A DNA stretch of 64,000 bases from Thermothielavioides terrestris NRRL 8126 (lineage: Eukaryota > Ascomycota > Sordariomycetes > Sordariales > Chaetomiaceae). A program made the position numbers and the translations under genes. The notes beneath the pieces were generated by a model. That model was given only the letters and a program-made list of their open reading frames with translations. It searched no databases and was not told the origin of the DNA. The DNA lies in the NCBI RefSeq assembly GCF_000226115.1, contig NC_016460.1, positions 3,782,001 to 3,846,000 of the forward strand. The letters are read 5' to 3'. Shown here one piece after another: positions 23,105 to 35,560 of the stretch (positions are counted from its first letter, which is position 1; every line of letters begins with the position of its first letter).

Positions 23105-24290
23105 AGGTTCGTTGTCGAAGGAGACTCTAACAACGAAGAAAACGAACTGCTCCCTAACAAAGGAGAGTTCTATATATAGTGTATCGCTCGCCTTCTTAGT
23201 GGCACTAAGGTCGAATACACCCCTAGTCGTAGTAAATCCTATAAGGAATGTTGGAAGGCCTATGCTATATGCAAGTAGGACTCTGTATTGTAGATAACAA
23301 ACCCCCACTCAGCTAGCACTGCTCTCTCTGTCCACTACTAAGCGGACCCTAACTTGTACTATCCCCTGGACCCTAGTCGCCTCTCCTACTACGCTGAGCC
23401 ACTATAGGGCTTTAGTGCCCTATAATCCGCCTACCTCCTCCCTAGACTACTCCGCCTAGCTAGCCGCCTATCTAACTTATTGCTTAATAAACAACGAGGA
23501 AGCCTACTAGCGTAATATACACTATCTAGTCGACGCTATTACAATAGTCGTTAATATTAACAACTGTCTTGTCGACTACGTTTTAAACTCGCTATAATCT
23601 AGCCCCTCTCTATAAGGCGGCTATAGTACAACTCCTACTAGGTGCGATATTACCCTAGTTCCCTTCGTCCTATATCCCTAGCGCTATCTATCCTCTCCCC
23701 TTAAGAACCTTACCTATATCCCTTAGAAGTACGTTGATCCCCTACCTTAGACCCCTAGTAGGTCCAATAGATAGCTAATTATAGAGGTGCTCTTGTCGCT
23801 TAATAAGAATATCGAGCACCTACCTACTAGCGATATAGTGCTATCCAAAGATAAAGAGGCTATAAAGTAGGGCTAGAGACGGCTCTATCCCCTACTATAG
23901 CTCTACTCCTACTTTATCCTACGCCTCGACCTATTATCGAACTAACCTATCGACTAGAGCAGTTATAGTAACTTTAATATCTGCCTCCGCCCTACCTCGG
24001 AGATCCTAAAGTAGATAATACGTCGATCGCTAACCCCGCCTCCCTTTAGCTTATACCTAGGTATCCTATAGTATTGTAGAATTGACGCTAGGGTAAGGCT
24101 AGAGGACTATCTATATCTAAGGAAGGAGACCTAGTTAGCGTATTAGAGCCTCTCTATACTTATATTTTTCTTATCGTTCTTTTGTAATAAGGCTATAGCT
24201 AGATATATTAGGGTAACTATATACCTAGTGGTACTATTGAGCTATATTCGTTTTATCGTTGTCGTTTCTTATAGGGTAGTCTATATATAA
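23105..24290 (+). pseudogene. Antisense accessory ORF of element A (RIP-mutated, internally deleted)
   Basis: On the strand opposite to pol there is a long frame interrupted by TAA/TAG only. The first part (from 23105, FVVEGDSNNEENELL) is separated by a deletion of about 185 bases, near 23300, from the part that follows at 23330-24290. The deleted bases are present in element B. The encoded protein would be about 450 residues, acidic near the start, with a hydrophobic segment near the end (ATIYLVV-type region, about 24180-24290) that could span a membrane. The true start is unclear: frames change upstream of 23105. I do not recognise the family. Past 24290 the region overlaps the chromodomain of pol on the other strand. 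Confidence 0.55.
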
Positions 24291-27200
24291 ACATTGTATT
24301 TTCCCTTCCTCCTTTAGTTCGACGCTAGCCTATCGTTGTATCGTATATCTCCCTATTCCCATTTAAACTTGTCAAGTATAGTAGTATCTAAGAAGTTCTC
24401 TAGAGGCTCCTACATTAGTTTATTATAACCTATCTATTTAACGTATATATCGTAGTTGTTTCCCTTCCCTTTAGCGTTCTAAGCTTTAAGGATTACTTCT
24501 ACTCTATACTTCTACTAAAGAATACCCTTCTTCGATATAACCTATATAGGGTCTAGCTATTTATCTATAACTTTCTACGAAGGGAGTGGATTAGAGGCTA
24601 CTCGCTCGACTAGATTAATATAGAAGGTTGAGTATAGACCATTTAGTATATTAAGCATTATTGTCAAAGGGGTAGATACTATAACCACCTTATACTTAGT
24701 ATTTAGCTAGTTGAGTTTTTTACTAGGGTAGTTCGTCTTTATATTGTATAGAGAGAGCTATACCTCGTCCCCTACCTTAAACCTCTTAGCTAGGCGGCGA
24801 GAACAGTTCGTATTCGCCTACTACCGCTACTATATATATACGATAGCTACTTAGGTCTACTCTATTCCCTCCTTTAGATAGCGGAGGAACCTAGTAGTAT
24901 AGCCCTCTAAGGTCGCTATAAACGCTATTAGGATCGTAATAAGTTGTATAGAGCTTATATCGAACCTATAAAGAAGATAGTTCGGGCTTACCCTAGTTAT
25001 AGACAAGTCCCTATTGTTAAATGTAAATTGGTAAGCTAGGAAGTATTTAGGCTAGTTGTACTACGTAAAGGAGACGAAGATCCGAAAGATAGCCTATACC
25101 TCTTAGTTGACCTACTCTATTCCCCTATTCGTCTAAAGATAATAAGAAGTCGATAGAAGCTATTCTACCTCTACCGCTTTATATAGCGTAGTCTAGAACC
25201 TACTCAACTAGTTTAACCTATAGTCGATTATAATTTAAGTTAGAAACCTATAGAAGCGCTACTATATATTATAGAACTAGAGGGTATACTCTTCTACTCC
25301 TATTGAATATATCGCCTCGAGCTATATATACTTAGAGAGGCGGTTAGTGATCACTATAAGGTAGCTAGGCGCCCCTTCGTCTTTTATAGGGAGGTCGGTT
25401 ATAAAGTCAATAGAGATCTACTTCCAAAAGCGATTAGGGATAAGCAAAGGTTATAAAAGCCTTTGACGTAGCTATTAGGAGATCTTGCTCTAGTAGTATT
25501 AGTTGTAGTTCCTAATAAACCACTTTACGTTGGACGATATAAGGTCCTAGTAGTAATCTCTCTAAAGTATTTTAAATAGCTTGTTATACCTTAGGTATCC
25601 TAATATAGCCGAGTTATAGATCCGCTAAATAATTATAGTAGTCAAGGGCTCTTATATAGAGAGCTAGAGATAGCTATAGAATTGGAATACGCCTTATATA
25701 TTAAGGAAGTAGTCTATAATCTAGGTTTATACTATATTCATCTCCTTTAGAAACTTCTAAGCTCTATTGCGAATAGCCTAGAGCTAGTAAACGTAGTACT
25801 CATCTCCGACAATACCCTCGTCCTATAGGGCTACGAGCTACTTATCCTCGAAGAGCGTCTCTCTTATAGGCAACCTAGCCTCCTCCTATACACTAGTCTA
25901 GTATACCTTGATCGGAGGGAGTAGCTAGGCGATATACTAGCTATTTTTAGGCTCGTCTTATTTATATTAAGAGAGTATATTAGGGTACAAGGCCTAGGAT
26001 CCTAGCTAGTACTTTAGCTCGAAGTTGAATAGGGAGAGCGTCTCCGCCTATTAGGCCTACTATTCATTGATCGAATATAACTAAGTAAAGTACTTAAGGT
26101 TCTTATAGTCGGTTAGAATAGTAAAGGGGGCTACTATACTCTAAAGCTTTGCTAACTAGGCTCTAAGATATAAGATAATAGCTAATAGCTCTTTATTATA
26201 GATAGTATAGTTGTACTTAGTAAAGCTTAGTTTCGTAGAATAGTAGGCTATAAGGTAAAGAACTTTGTCCTCTCCCCGCTAAGACAAATATCTACTAAGT
26301 GCTATACCGAAATAGTCTACTTCTACGATCGTCTTTCTCTTAGGATCCTATTAGTGTCACACGCAACTGTGGCAAGGGCACCCATGACCGCACCGCGGTC
26401 AGGGGTGACGAGCGTTCCCTTAAAAAGGGAACTTCACCTGGAACCCCTTCGTAGGAAGACAGACTGCATCAATATACTTTTGTGACACATACTAGTGTTC
26501 AGGAGTGCCGCCTTATTAGCTGACGAGGCTGAGAGGCATTGATCTTTCTCACCCTCACACGTTTACCATCAGATGGTCACCGAGCACCATCGGCGTATAA
26601 CAATTAGGCAAAGATCGGCTCTAATATAAATATAGCCTTAAGCGTATCGAAGGCGTCCTACTCCTCTTTGCTTTAACGGAAGGGGACGTTCTTATAAGTA
26701 AAGCGTATTAATAGAGCTACTTTCTCGAAGAAGTTAGGGATAAAGTCGCAATAGAAATTAGCGAATCCTAGGAAGCTCTATACTCCTTAGACCTTATAAG
26801 GTACCTCCTACTTGTAGATAGCCTTGATCTTCTTAGGGTCGGGGCGGACATAGACCCTAGCTTCTACGATATACCCTAGATACTTAACTTCTTTTATTAT
26901 AAATATATATTTCTTAAGGTCTAGGTTAAGGCCTACGTCCCTTAGTCTTTAGAGGACCTCGTATACCTTCCTTATATAGTCCTTTCGGCTTCTACTCAAA
27001 TATATTAAAACGTCGTTAAGGTATATCGTTATATAGTCTTCTAACGTTAAACCAAGGGCGTTATTAATATATCTCTAGAACGTTATAGGAGTATCTATAA
27101 GTCTAAAGAGGTAGACTAGCTACTTAAATAGTCTAAACCTTATACGAAACGCTATAAGGTGCTTATCCCCCTCAACTATCTAGATATAGTAGAATATAGC

Positions 27201-29490
27201 CCTAACGTCTAGCTTTATAAGCTATTTGGCCTTAGCTAAAGACTAAAGAGTCTCTTTAATTAGAGAGAGTAGATACTAGTCCTACTTAGTAATCTTATTT
27301 AGAGCTTGGTAGTCTATATAGAACCTCTATCCTCCTCCTAGCTTCTTTATAAGGAGGACTAAGGTAGCTACTAATAAGGAGCTTACCTAGATCTATCCCT
27401 TATCCAATAGATCTACGACCTACTTCCAAATCTCTAGGAGATAGTCCTTTAGTATATTATATAAAGGTCCCTATAGGAGCTTAGGAGGCTTTCTATCCAA
27501 GCTTGTCTTAAGATAAATATAATGGTTAGCCTCCCCTTAATAGGGGGGGAGGTCGTTTACCTTCTCCTTGTCGAAGAGGTTAGCAAAGTTATATAACTCC
27601 TTTGGTAAAGCGACCTTTAGGTCTAGGTTGGCATTAGACTAGGAGATAGCCACTCCTAGTATAATGGTCATTTTATAGATACTAGTGACGAGGAACGTGT
27701 CTTATACCCCTTTAGACTTCTTCCTTTATACTCTATAGGCTAAGCCTATAAATACTATACCTATAATTAGGGTAGCGTTAGCTTCCTTCTACTATAAAGA
27801 GTATTTATATACCTATAGGCCACTTTACAAATTGACGGTAAGGACCCTGTTGGCTAGGTCTAGTATAATCCTATAGTAGTTTATCTAAAGGAGCTCTAAT
27901 ATAACGTTATAGGCTAGCCCTAGTACTATATAGAATATAGCGACACTAATCTACCTATCGATATCTATTATAATATAGATGATATATATAATTTTCTTTG
28001 TAATTTATACCCCCTTGACTATAATACCTAGAGTATAAAGAGTTAGTAAGCTTATCTACTTAATCTCTAACCTCTAATATACTCTTTCGCTAATAGCTCT
28101 ATAGCTCTAATACCTACTATCCACTTATATATTTATAAAACCAAAGGAGTTTAGAAAAATAGGGATAAGAAAAGGGGGCTTATCCATTCTCTCTCTAATC
28201 TCTATAAACTTGTTCTATAAGTAGCTAAGTCCTTTTAGCCCCTATACAAGACTTTGTATAGGGGCTACTCTTTTCCCTCCTCCTCCTTAAAAGGGGAGTC
28301 CTCCTTTACCTATTCCTTAGCCTTTAACTTATTGATATTGACCTAAGGAGCTAGTCTCTTAGCTAAGGCGAAGGGATAGGTAGCTATAAAGTGGCCTTAG
28401 CGTCTATAATGGATATAGGCTCTAGCCTATTAGCGTACTATATATACTTTGTTGTTTACCTACTTCGCCTATAGTACGTTTATACCTCGTTTTCCTTTAT
28501 TCCACTACTACTTTCCTTTATAACCCCTATTAGCTTCCCCCTAGGCTAAGGCAATATAGGTCGTATTAATCCTAGTCATTAGTATATCTCTATTTATATC
28601 CTTCTCTACATCTATATTAGGCCTAGGTCGCTTACTCTAGGACCGCTAATATTGTTCTTCTAGGCGAAGGGCCTCTAGGTCGATAGCGATCTTATAGTAT
28701 TTTGTAATGGCTATAGTATAGTCGTTCTATAGGACTCCCTATCCTATCGCGATATACTTCAACTTTAAGGAAAGGCATTGTTATAGTCTAATAAGTTGTA
28801 TCTCGTCGCTCTAATTAAGTCCTTTAGCCTTCGATAGCTTCGCCTCGAAGCGAACAATAAAAGAAGAGAATAGCTTATTGTCTTTTTAGCGAAGTATATC
28901 TAGCTTTGTCAAGGCTATAACCTATTTATAAAGGTCTATATAGACTATTATAAAATATTTAAAAAACGCTCCTAGGTCGTAGTTATAGCTAGGTCCTTTC
29001 GATTTATAGAAGGCTACGATCTTAGCCTAGACCCCCTAGCTAAGGTTCCCCTAAATGAATATCTATTGGTCGTAGAGACCTCTAATAAAGTCCTAGTCCG
29101 CTACTAGGACGTATACTATTGTGGCCCTCTAGGCGGTAAAGAGCTCCTTTTTACTATCAAAGGGTTGTCCTATAAGGAGGCGCTTCCACTATATCTAGGG
29201 AGCTGCTAGAGCTATAGTATTAGTCATCGGAGCCTAGGCGTTTACTACTGTAGGGGTGTTTATAGTCTAAGCTATAGTAATCTAGGTCGTATAAAGTTCC
29301 TTAATAGTTGCGTTCTAATGTACGATCGTCTCCTATAGGTATTGAAAGTGCTTGCGAACCTAATCTAGGTCTAGAGCCTATAGGATGCTAGGGTAGTTTA
29401 TAGTAGTATCTAGTCCGCTCGGTACTAGCGTCGAGACGCTAGGTGTACTTATCTCGTCTACGCCTAGAAGTAGCAAATGCTCTATTAGCG
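24290..29490 (-). pseudogene. Element A gag-pol (RIP-mutated)
   Basis: Read on the - strand, right to left. Gag (about 29.49-28.2 kb) has a zinc-knuckle relic at about 28.44-28.39 kb with C-x2-C-x4-H-x4-C spacing, the Cys codons now Tyr. Protease lies at about 28.1-27.6 kb and RT at about 27.5-26.7 kb (LNKITKQDQYLL, FRLCDTP-like region; active site now YLNDVLIYLSRS near 27.02 kb). RNase H spans the solo LTR (about 26.7-26.05 kb), integrase is at about 26.0-24.7 kb and the chromodomain at about 24.56-24.30 kb (NNYDIYVK then IGYNK and EPLENFLDTT). Stops are TAA or TAG. The family is chromovirus-type Ty3/gypsy. Confidence 0.85.
26350..26607 (+). repeat. Solo LTR of family C inside element A, with TSD ATTAG
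   Basis: LTR proper is 26355-26602 (248 bp, TGTCACACGC ... GTATAACA), flanked by ATTAG at 26350-26354 and 26603-26607. Sister element B has the empty site (ATTAGGCGAGGATCGG, near 34950). It matches the 249-bp LTRs of element C in inverse orientation. Unlike its surroundings it keeps many CpA and TpG dinucleotides (for example GTGGCAAGGGCACCCATGACC region), so it has been barely touched by RIP. Confidence 0.95.
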
Positions 29491-29492
29491 GG

Positions 29493-29505
29493 AAGGTAGT
29501 TGAAC
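29493..29505 (-). other. Primer-binding region of element A (Tf1-like self-priming candidate)
   Basis: On the - strand the bases after the 5' LTR are G then TTCAACTACCTT. This 12-mer is the exact complement of AAGGTAGTTGAA, present in sense orientation inside the family-A LTR, preceded by a pyrimidine-rich run. No tRNA 3' end is obvious at this position. The arrangement matches the Tf1 mechanism, where the 5' end of the element RNA primes reverse transcription. Confidence 0.65.
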
Positions 29506-29777
29506 TGTAATATACTAGCCTTGTAGCGTTCTATAGACAAGTGTACAATGTTCTATTCAACTATCTTAAAAAAGGAAAAAGGAGAAGTATAGGCTATAGT
29601 CCCTGTATATAGAGTTTTTTAGGGGCTCGCGAAGTAGGTTCGGACCAACGTTATTCCGAGCGCGAGGTGGGCCTACTACAGGTCTGTCCCGGGGCCACTG
29701 TAGATCCGTCCTAGGGCCGCCGCGGATCTTGGGCGTAGCCCTATATACCTAGCCCAGGTACAGCCCGGTCTATAACA
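29506..29777 (-). repeat. 5' LTR of element A
   Basis: 272 bp, TGTAATATAC ... CTATAACA. Same length as the left LTR; the differences seen are mainly C-to-T and G-to-A. The self-priming complement is at 29556-29567 with one C-to-T change. Confidence 0.92.
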
Positions 29778-29954
29778 CTTCCTTATATATAGCAATGAAC
29801 TTTTGTTAGAGCAACTCCTCTATACGCACTTTAGCGAAGGCGAACATTATATTGTCGAGTACTATATAGCCTTCTAGGCGTTTAATAGGATTTTATATCG
29901 CTTTTAGCCGGCTTAGGGCATCTAGTACGAAGTTTAGGCGGCTAGGTAGGTGAT
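29778..29954 (-). pseudogene. Element D fragment between A and B
   Basis: 177 bp beginning with the right CTTCC duplication (29778-29782) and ending with the left GTGAT duplication (29950-29954) of element B. On the - strand it continues the D pol frame just upstream of its integrase. It is the only piece of D separating the two insertions. Confidence 0.85.
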
Positions 29955-30203
29955 TGTAATGTGCTAGCCTTATAACGTCTGCAAATAAGTGTACAATGTT
30001 CTATTCAACTACCTTAAGGAAGGAAAAAGGAGAAGTATAGGCTACGGTCCCTATATACAGAGTTTTTTAGGGGCTTGCGAAGTAGGTTCGGACCAACGTT
30101 ATTCTAGGCGTAAAGCGGGCCTGCTATAGGTCTGTCCTAGGGCCGCTATAGATCTTAGGCGTAGCCCTATATACCTAGCCTAGGTATAGCTCGGTCTATA
30201 ATA
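29955..30203 (-). repeat. 3' LTR of element B
   Basis: 249 bp, TGTAATGTGC ... TCTATAATA. Contains TTCAACTACCTT intact at 30004-30015. Lacks the CCACTGTAGATCCGTCC-type unit that is duplicated in element A's LTRs. Confidence 0.9.
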
Positions 30204-30317
30204 TACTCCCTTGCCCTATTAGGTAGTTGAATTAGAGTATATATAACGCTATATTAAGCGTGGTTTAGGTCTAGCGTAGCGCTAGTTGTAATAGATACTA
30301 GTACCTACTGTCCAGTT

Positions 30318-30822
30318 GTATTGAAATGGTGCAAAACCTCTATACCAACCTACTCCACCACACCTAGGATTAGACGTGCGAGATAGCTCCTAAAGGAATG
30401 CAGTGTACCTCTAGACGGATGAAGATAGTATATATCGAGTGGTAGGAAGGATGTCTCCCAAGAGGAAGACATATAGCTCAGGTACGTCTAGTGGGATATA
30501 GCAGAAAGACAAAAGACAATAAGAATACGGTCAGAGCTCAATAGCTCGAATGCCTACCGTCTAGACAGAGGTAGGACAACGAAAGGAGAGGCTCAATAGC
30601 CTTCCTAGAAGAAGGAGGACCATCAACGTAGTGTCAACGAACGTATATTGACAACTGTTTGATGTCTTGCTTAATGATAAAGAAGATGGGCTTAGCCCAC
30701 TTAAATATATATGATCAGAGGGCTAGACCCCCTGACAACGAATACAACGCTCTGAGATAAATAGAAAAGTAGAAAAACTAGGTCCCCCTATATCTAGGTA
30801 GTCTATCACCCTAATCCAGTAT
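30318..30822. repeat. Solo LTR of family S inside element B, with TSD GTAT
   Basis: The insert 30322-30818 (497 bp) starts TGAAATGGTGCAAAACC and ends CACCCTAATCCA. GTAT flanks it at 30318-30321 and 30819-30822, and element A carries the empty site near 22408. TG...CA ends and a short duplication fit a solo LTR; a 4-bp rather than 5-bp duplication leaves some doubt about class. Partly RIP-mutated. Two more copies are at 51441 and 57278. Confidence 0.85.
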
Positions 30823-31516
30823 AGCGCCTACCTCGTTATTAGCGTAGTCTAGCGTAGTTGCTTGCTAAGGCCTTACTGTTTATAGCTGTCCTATTGCCTA
30901 AGTTCGAGTTGTTTATTTATATTACTTAGCAAGCCGCTAATTGGCCTTTCTTTACTTTGTACATTTATATATTGTAACTACGTTATACTGAGTATATCTA
31001 CTAATTATATACGATCTAACCTCGCCTACTATTATTTAAACCCCTCCTCTTATATAACCTAACTCTCTTATATTCTCTTCCTATACCTAACGTACGCCTC
31101 CCCTTTCTCTCCTACAATCCGTTCTTCCCCCTTCTTATATAGTAATATCGTTCTTCCTATTCTACCTTATATACATTTCTTTTCTTTTGTACTCCTACCT
31201 TACATTTACCTATATCTTTAAATATATTGCTCACTTTTACTCTAGCTTCTATAAAAGTCTCTTTGTCCCCCCCCTCGATAGCGATATAGTTCCGAAACTC
31301 GTCTACTACGTTTATATATAGGAACGCTAAAATGTTAGTCGCTACTATTGCTTTTAGAGGTAGTAGTATAGGCCACTATCCTAGTAGCGATAATAATAAA
31401 GACTATAATATAAATACTTCTAGGACAACTCTGTTATAGACTTAAGTCGCTTGCTAACTACAACGTTATAGAACTGAAATAATCGCTAGAAGAATAATAA
31501 GCTATCGATTAGTAGG

Positions 31517-32880
31517 TTCATTGTTGAAGGAGACTTTAACGACAAAGAAAATAAACTGCTCCTCAACAAGGGAGAGTTCTATATATAGTATATCGCTCGC
31601 CTTCTTAATAGCACTAAGGTCGAATATACTCTTGGTTATAGTAAATCCTACAAAGAATATTAGAGGGCCTATACTATATACGAGTAGAACTCTGTATTAT
31701 AAGCAACAAACCCTTACCTTTAGTCTAGTCTAAAGAAAATCCTTAAAGTGTACAATATAAGCTAGGCTATTAAGACCTTAGCTTAGAAGAAGACAAGCTT
31801 ATAGCTCGCTCGCTATATGGTCCTTAAATGCGAATTCCAGAAGTTGATATAGTCTTTCTAGACTACTTTTAACAACGTATAGACGTATCGTGTCCCTACC
31901 TAGCTAGCACTGCTCCTTCTATCCGCTATTGAGTAGACCCCGACTTACACTATCTCCTAGACCCTAGTCGCCTCCTCTACTATACCGAGCTACTATAAAG
32001 CTTTAGTGCTCTATAACTCGCCTACCTTCTCCTTAGACTACTCTACCTAGCTAGCCGCCTATCTAACTTATTGTTTAATAAGCAATGAAGAAGCCTATTA
32101 ACGTAATATATACTATCTAGTCGATACTATTACAATAGTCGTTAATATTAATAACCGTCTCGTCGACTATATTTTAAATTCGTTATAGTCTAGCCTCTCT
32201 CTATAAGGCGGCTATAGTATAACTTCTACTAAGCACGATATTGCCCTAGTTCCCTTCGTCCTATATCTTTAGCGCTATCTATCCTCTCCCTTTAAGAACC
32301 TCGTCTACGCCCTTTAGGAACGTACTAATCCCCCTCCCTAGACCCCTAGTAGGTCCAATAGATAGTCGATTATAGAGGTACTCTCGTCGTTTAACAAGGG
32401 TATTAAATACCTACTTACTAGCGATATAGTACTATCTAGAGACGAAGAGGCTATAGAGTAGGGCTAGAGATAGCTCTGTCCTTTATTATAGCTCTACTCC
32501 TACTTTATTCTATACTTTGACCTATTATCGAACTAACCTATCGACTAGAGCAGTTGTAGCAACTTTGATATTCGCCTTCGCTTTACTTTAGAGATCCTAG
32601 AGTAGATAATATATTGGCCGCTAACTCTACCTCCCCTTAGCTTATACCTAGGTATCCCGTAGTACTATAGGATTAACGCTAAAGTAAAGCTAGAGGACTA
32701 TCTATATCTAAGGAAAGAGACCTAATTGGTATATCGAGGCCTCTCTACGCTTATATTTTTCTTATCGTTCTTTTATAATAAGGCTATAGCTAGACGTATT
32801 AAAGTGACTATATACCTAGTAGTACTACTGAGCTATATTCGTTTTATCATTGTTGTTTCTTATAGGGTAGTTTATATATA
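31517..32880 (+). pseudogene. Antisense accessory ORF of element B (RIP-mutated, undeleted)
   Basis: One frame runs for about 454 codons on the strand opposite to pol, interrupted only by TAA/TAG. It starts around FIVEGDFNDKENKLL, continues through the ~185 bases missing in A (LKKILKVYNIS, ARYMVLKCEFQKLI), then LDYST-LAAYLTYCLISNEEAY, and ends with a hydrophobic stretch (IKVTIYLVVLLSYIRFIIVV). It lies between the chromodomain and the 3' LTR. The upstream limit is uncertain because a CGA codon present in A has become TGA in B just upstream. No family recognised. A membrane-spanning C-terminus is an inference from hydrophobicity only. Confidence 0.6.
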
Positions 32881-35560
32881 AACATTACATTTTCCCTTCC
32901 TCCTCTAGTTCAACGTTGGCCTATCGTTATATTATATATCTCCCTATTCTTATTTAAATTTGTCGAATATAGTAGTATCTAAGAAGTTCTTTAAAGGCTT
33001 CTATATTAGTTTGTTGTAACCTACCTACTTAATATATACATTATAGTTGTTTCCCCTCCCTCTAGTATTCTAAACTTTAAAGATCGCCTCTACCCTATAC
33101 TTCTACTAAGGAATACTCTCCTTCGATATAACCTATATAGGGCCTAGCTACTTATCTATAACTTTCTATAAAGGGAGCGGATTAGAGGCTACTTACTCGA
33201 CTAGATTAATATAGAAAGTTAGGTATAGACTATTTAATATATTAAGTATCACCGTTAGAGGGGTAGGTACTATAACTACTTTATACTTAGTATTTAGCTA
33301 GTTAAGTTTCTTACTAAGGCGGTTCGTCTTTATATTATATAGAAAGAGCTATACCTTGTCCCCTACTTTAAACCTCTTAGCTAGGTAGCGAGAGCGGTTT
33401 ATATTTGCCTACTACTACTACTATATATATACAATAGCTATTTAGGTCTACTCTATTCCCTTCTTTAGATAGCGGAGGAACCTAGTAGTATAGCCCTCTA
33501 AGGTCGCTATAAACGTCGTTAAGATTATAATAAGTTGTATAAGGCTTATATTAAACTTATAGAGGAGGTAGTTTAGGCTTACCCTAGTTATAAATAAGTC
33601 TCTATTGTTAAATATGAACTAGTAGGCTAGGAGGTGTTTAGGCTAGTTGTACTATATAAAGGAGACGAAGATTTAAAGGATAGCCTATACCTTTTAGTTA
33701 ATCTACTCTATTCCCCTATCTATCTAGGGATAGTAAAAAGTTGATAGGAGCTACTCTGCCTCTACCACCTTATATAGTATAGTCTAGAATCTATTTAACT
33801 AGTTCGACCTATAGTCGGTTATAATTTAAGTCGAGAACCTATAGAAGCGCTATTATATATTATAGAACTAGAGGGTATACTCTTCTACTTCTATTAAATA
33901 TATCGCCTTAAGCTATATATATTTAGAGAGGTAGTTAGTAATTACTATAAGGTAGCTAGGCGCCCCCTCATCTTTTATAGGGAGGTCGGTTATAAAGTCA
34001 ATAGAGATCTACTTTTAGAAGCGATTAAGGATAGGTAAAGGTTATAAAAGCCTTTGACATAGCTACTAGGAGATCTTGCTCTAATAGCACTGATTGTAGT
34101 TCCTAATGAACTGCTTTATATTAGACGATATAAGGTCCTAGTAGTAATCTCTCTAAAGCATTTTAAATAGCTTATTATATTCTAGATATCCTAATATAGC
34201 TAAGTTATAGATCTATTAGATAATTATAGTAGTTAGGGGCTCCTATATAGGGAGCTAAAGATAGCTATAGAACTAGAGTACGCTTTATATATTGAAGGAG
34301 TAGTCTATAATCTAGGTTTACATTGTATTCGCCTTCTTTAGAAACTTCTAAGCTCTATTGTAAATGGCCTAGAGCTAATAAATATAGTACTTATCTCCGA
34401 CAATACCCTTGTCCTATAGGGCTATAAGCTACTTATCTTCGAAGAGCGTCTCTTCTATAGGTAACCTAGCCTCCTCTTATACGCTAGTCTAATATACCTT
34501 GATTGGAGGGAGTAGCTAAGCAATATACTAGCTATCTTTAGGCTCGTCTTATTTACATTAAGAGAGTATATCAAAGTATAAAGCTTAGAATCCTAGCTAG
34601 TACTTTAGCTTAAAGTTGAATAGGGAGAGTGTCTTCGCCTATTAGGCTTATCGTTCATTGATTAGATATAGCTAGGTAAAGTACTTAAGGTTCTTATAGT
34701 CAGTTAAAATAATAAAGGGGGCTACTATACTCCAAAGCTTTATCGACTAGGCTTTAAGATATAAGATAATAGCTAATAGCTCTTTATTATAGATAGTATA
34801 GTTACACTTAGTAGGGCTTAGTTTTATAGAGTAGTAGGCTATAGGGTAAAGAACCCTATCCTCTCTCCGCTAAGATAAGTATCTACTAAGTACTATACTA
34901 AAATAGTCCACTTCTACAATTGTCTCTCTCTTAGGATCCTATTAGGCGAGGATCGGCTTTGATATAAATATAGCCTTAAGTATATCGAAGGCGTCCTACT
35001 CCTCTTTGCCTTAGCGGAAGGGGACATTCTTATAGGTAAGGCGTATTAATAGGGCCGCCTTCTTAGAGAAGTTAGGGATAAAGTCGCAATAGAAATTAGT
35101 AAATCCTAGGAAGCTCTATACTCCTTGGACCTTATAGGGTGCCTTCTACTTATAGATAGCTTTAATCTTCTTAAGGTCGAGGCGAACATAGACCTTTACC
35201 TCTACGATATACCCTAGGTACTTAACTTCTTTTACTATAAATATATATTTCTTAAGATCTAGATTGAGGCCTATATCCCTTAGTCTTCGGAGGACTTTAT
35301 ATACCTTCCTTATATAGTCTTTTCAGCTCCTGTTTAAGTATACTAAGACGTTGTTAAGGTATACCGTTATATAGTCTTCTAGCGTTAGACCGAAAGCGTT
35401 ATTAATATATCTCTAAAACGTTGTAGAAGTATCTATAAGCTTAAAGGGGTAGACTAGCTACTCGAATAGTCTAAACCTTATATAAAACGCTATAAAGTAC
35501 TTGTCCCCCTTAATTATCTAGATATAGTAGAATATAGCTTTAACGTCTAGCTTTATAAGC
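32880..35560 (-). pseudogene. Element B: chromodomain, integrase, RNase H and part of RT
   Basis: Collinear with element A 24290-27220 minus the solo LTR. Motifs are the same as in A with additional C-to-T and G-to-A changes. The frame breaks at 35560 inside RT, in the stretch before the first catalytic Asp (QLIKLDVRAIF in A), where element C is inserted. Confidence 0.85.
35556..35560. repeat. Target-site duplication TAAGC, left side of element C
   Basis: Repeated exactly at 46149-46153. Confidence 0.92.

Larger units (their letters stand above)
22023..29777 (-). mobile_element. Element A: full-length Ty3/gypsy chromovirus, 7755 bp
   Basis: Flanked by the 5-bp duplication CTTCC and bounded by two 272-bp LTRs (22023-22294 and 29506-29777). 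Pol is read on the - strand, so the right LTR is the 5' LTR. From right to left: primer-binding region, gag, protease, RT, RNase H, integrase, chromodomain, a 3' region with an ORF on the opposite strand, polypurine tract and 3' LTR. It is inserted in element D just upstream of D's integrase. Heavily RIP-mutated and inactive. It contains a younger solo LTR at 26355-26602. Confidence 0.93.
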
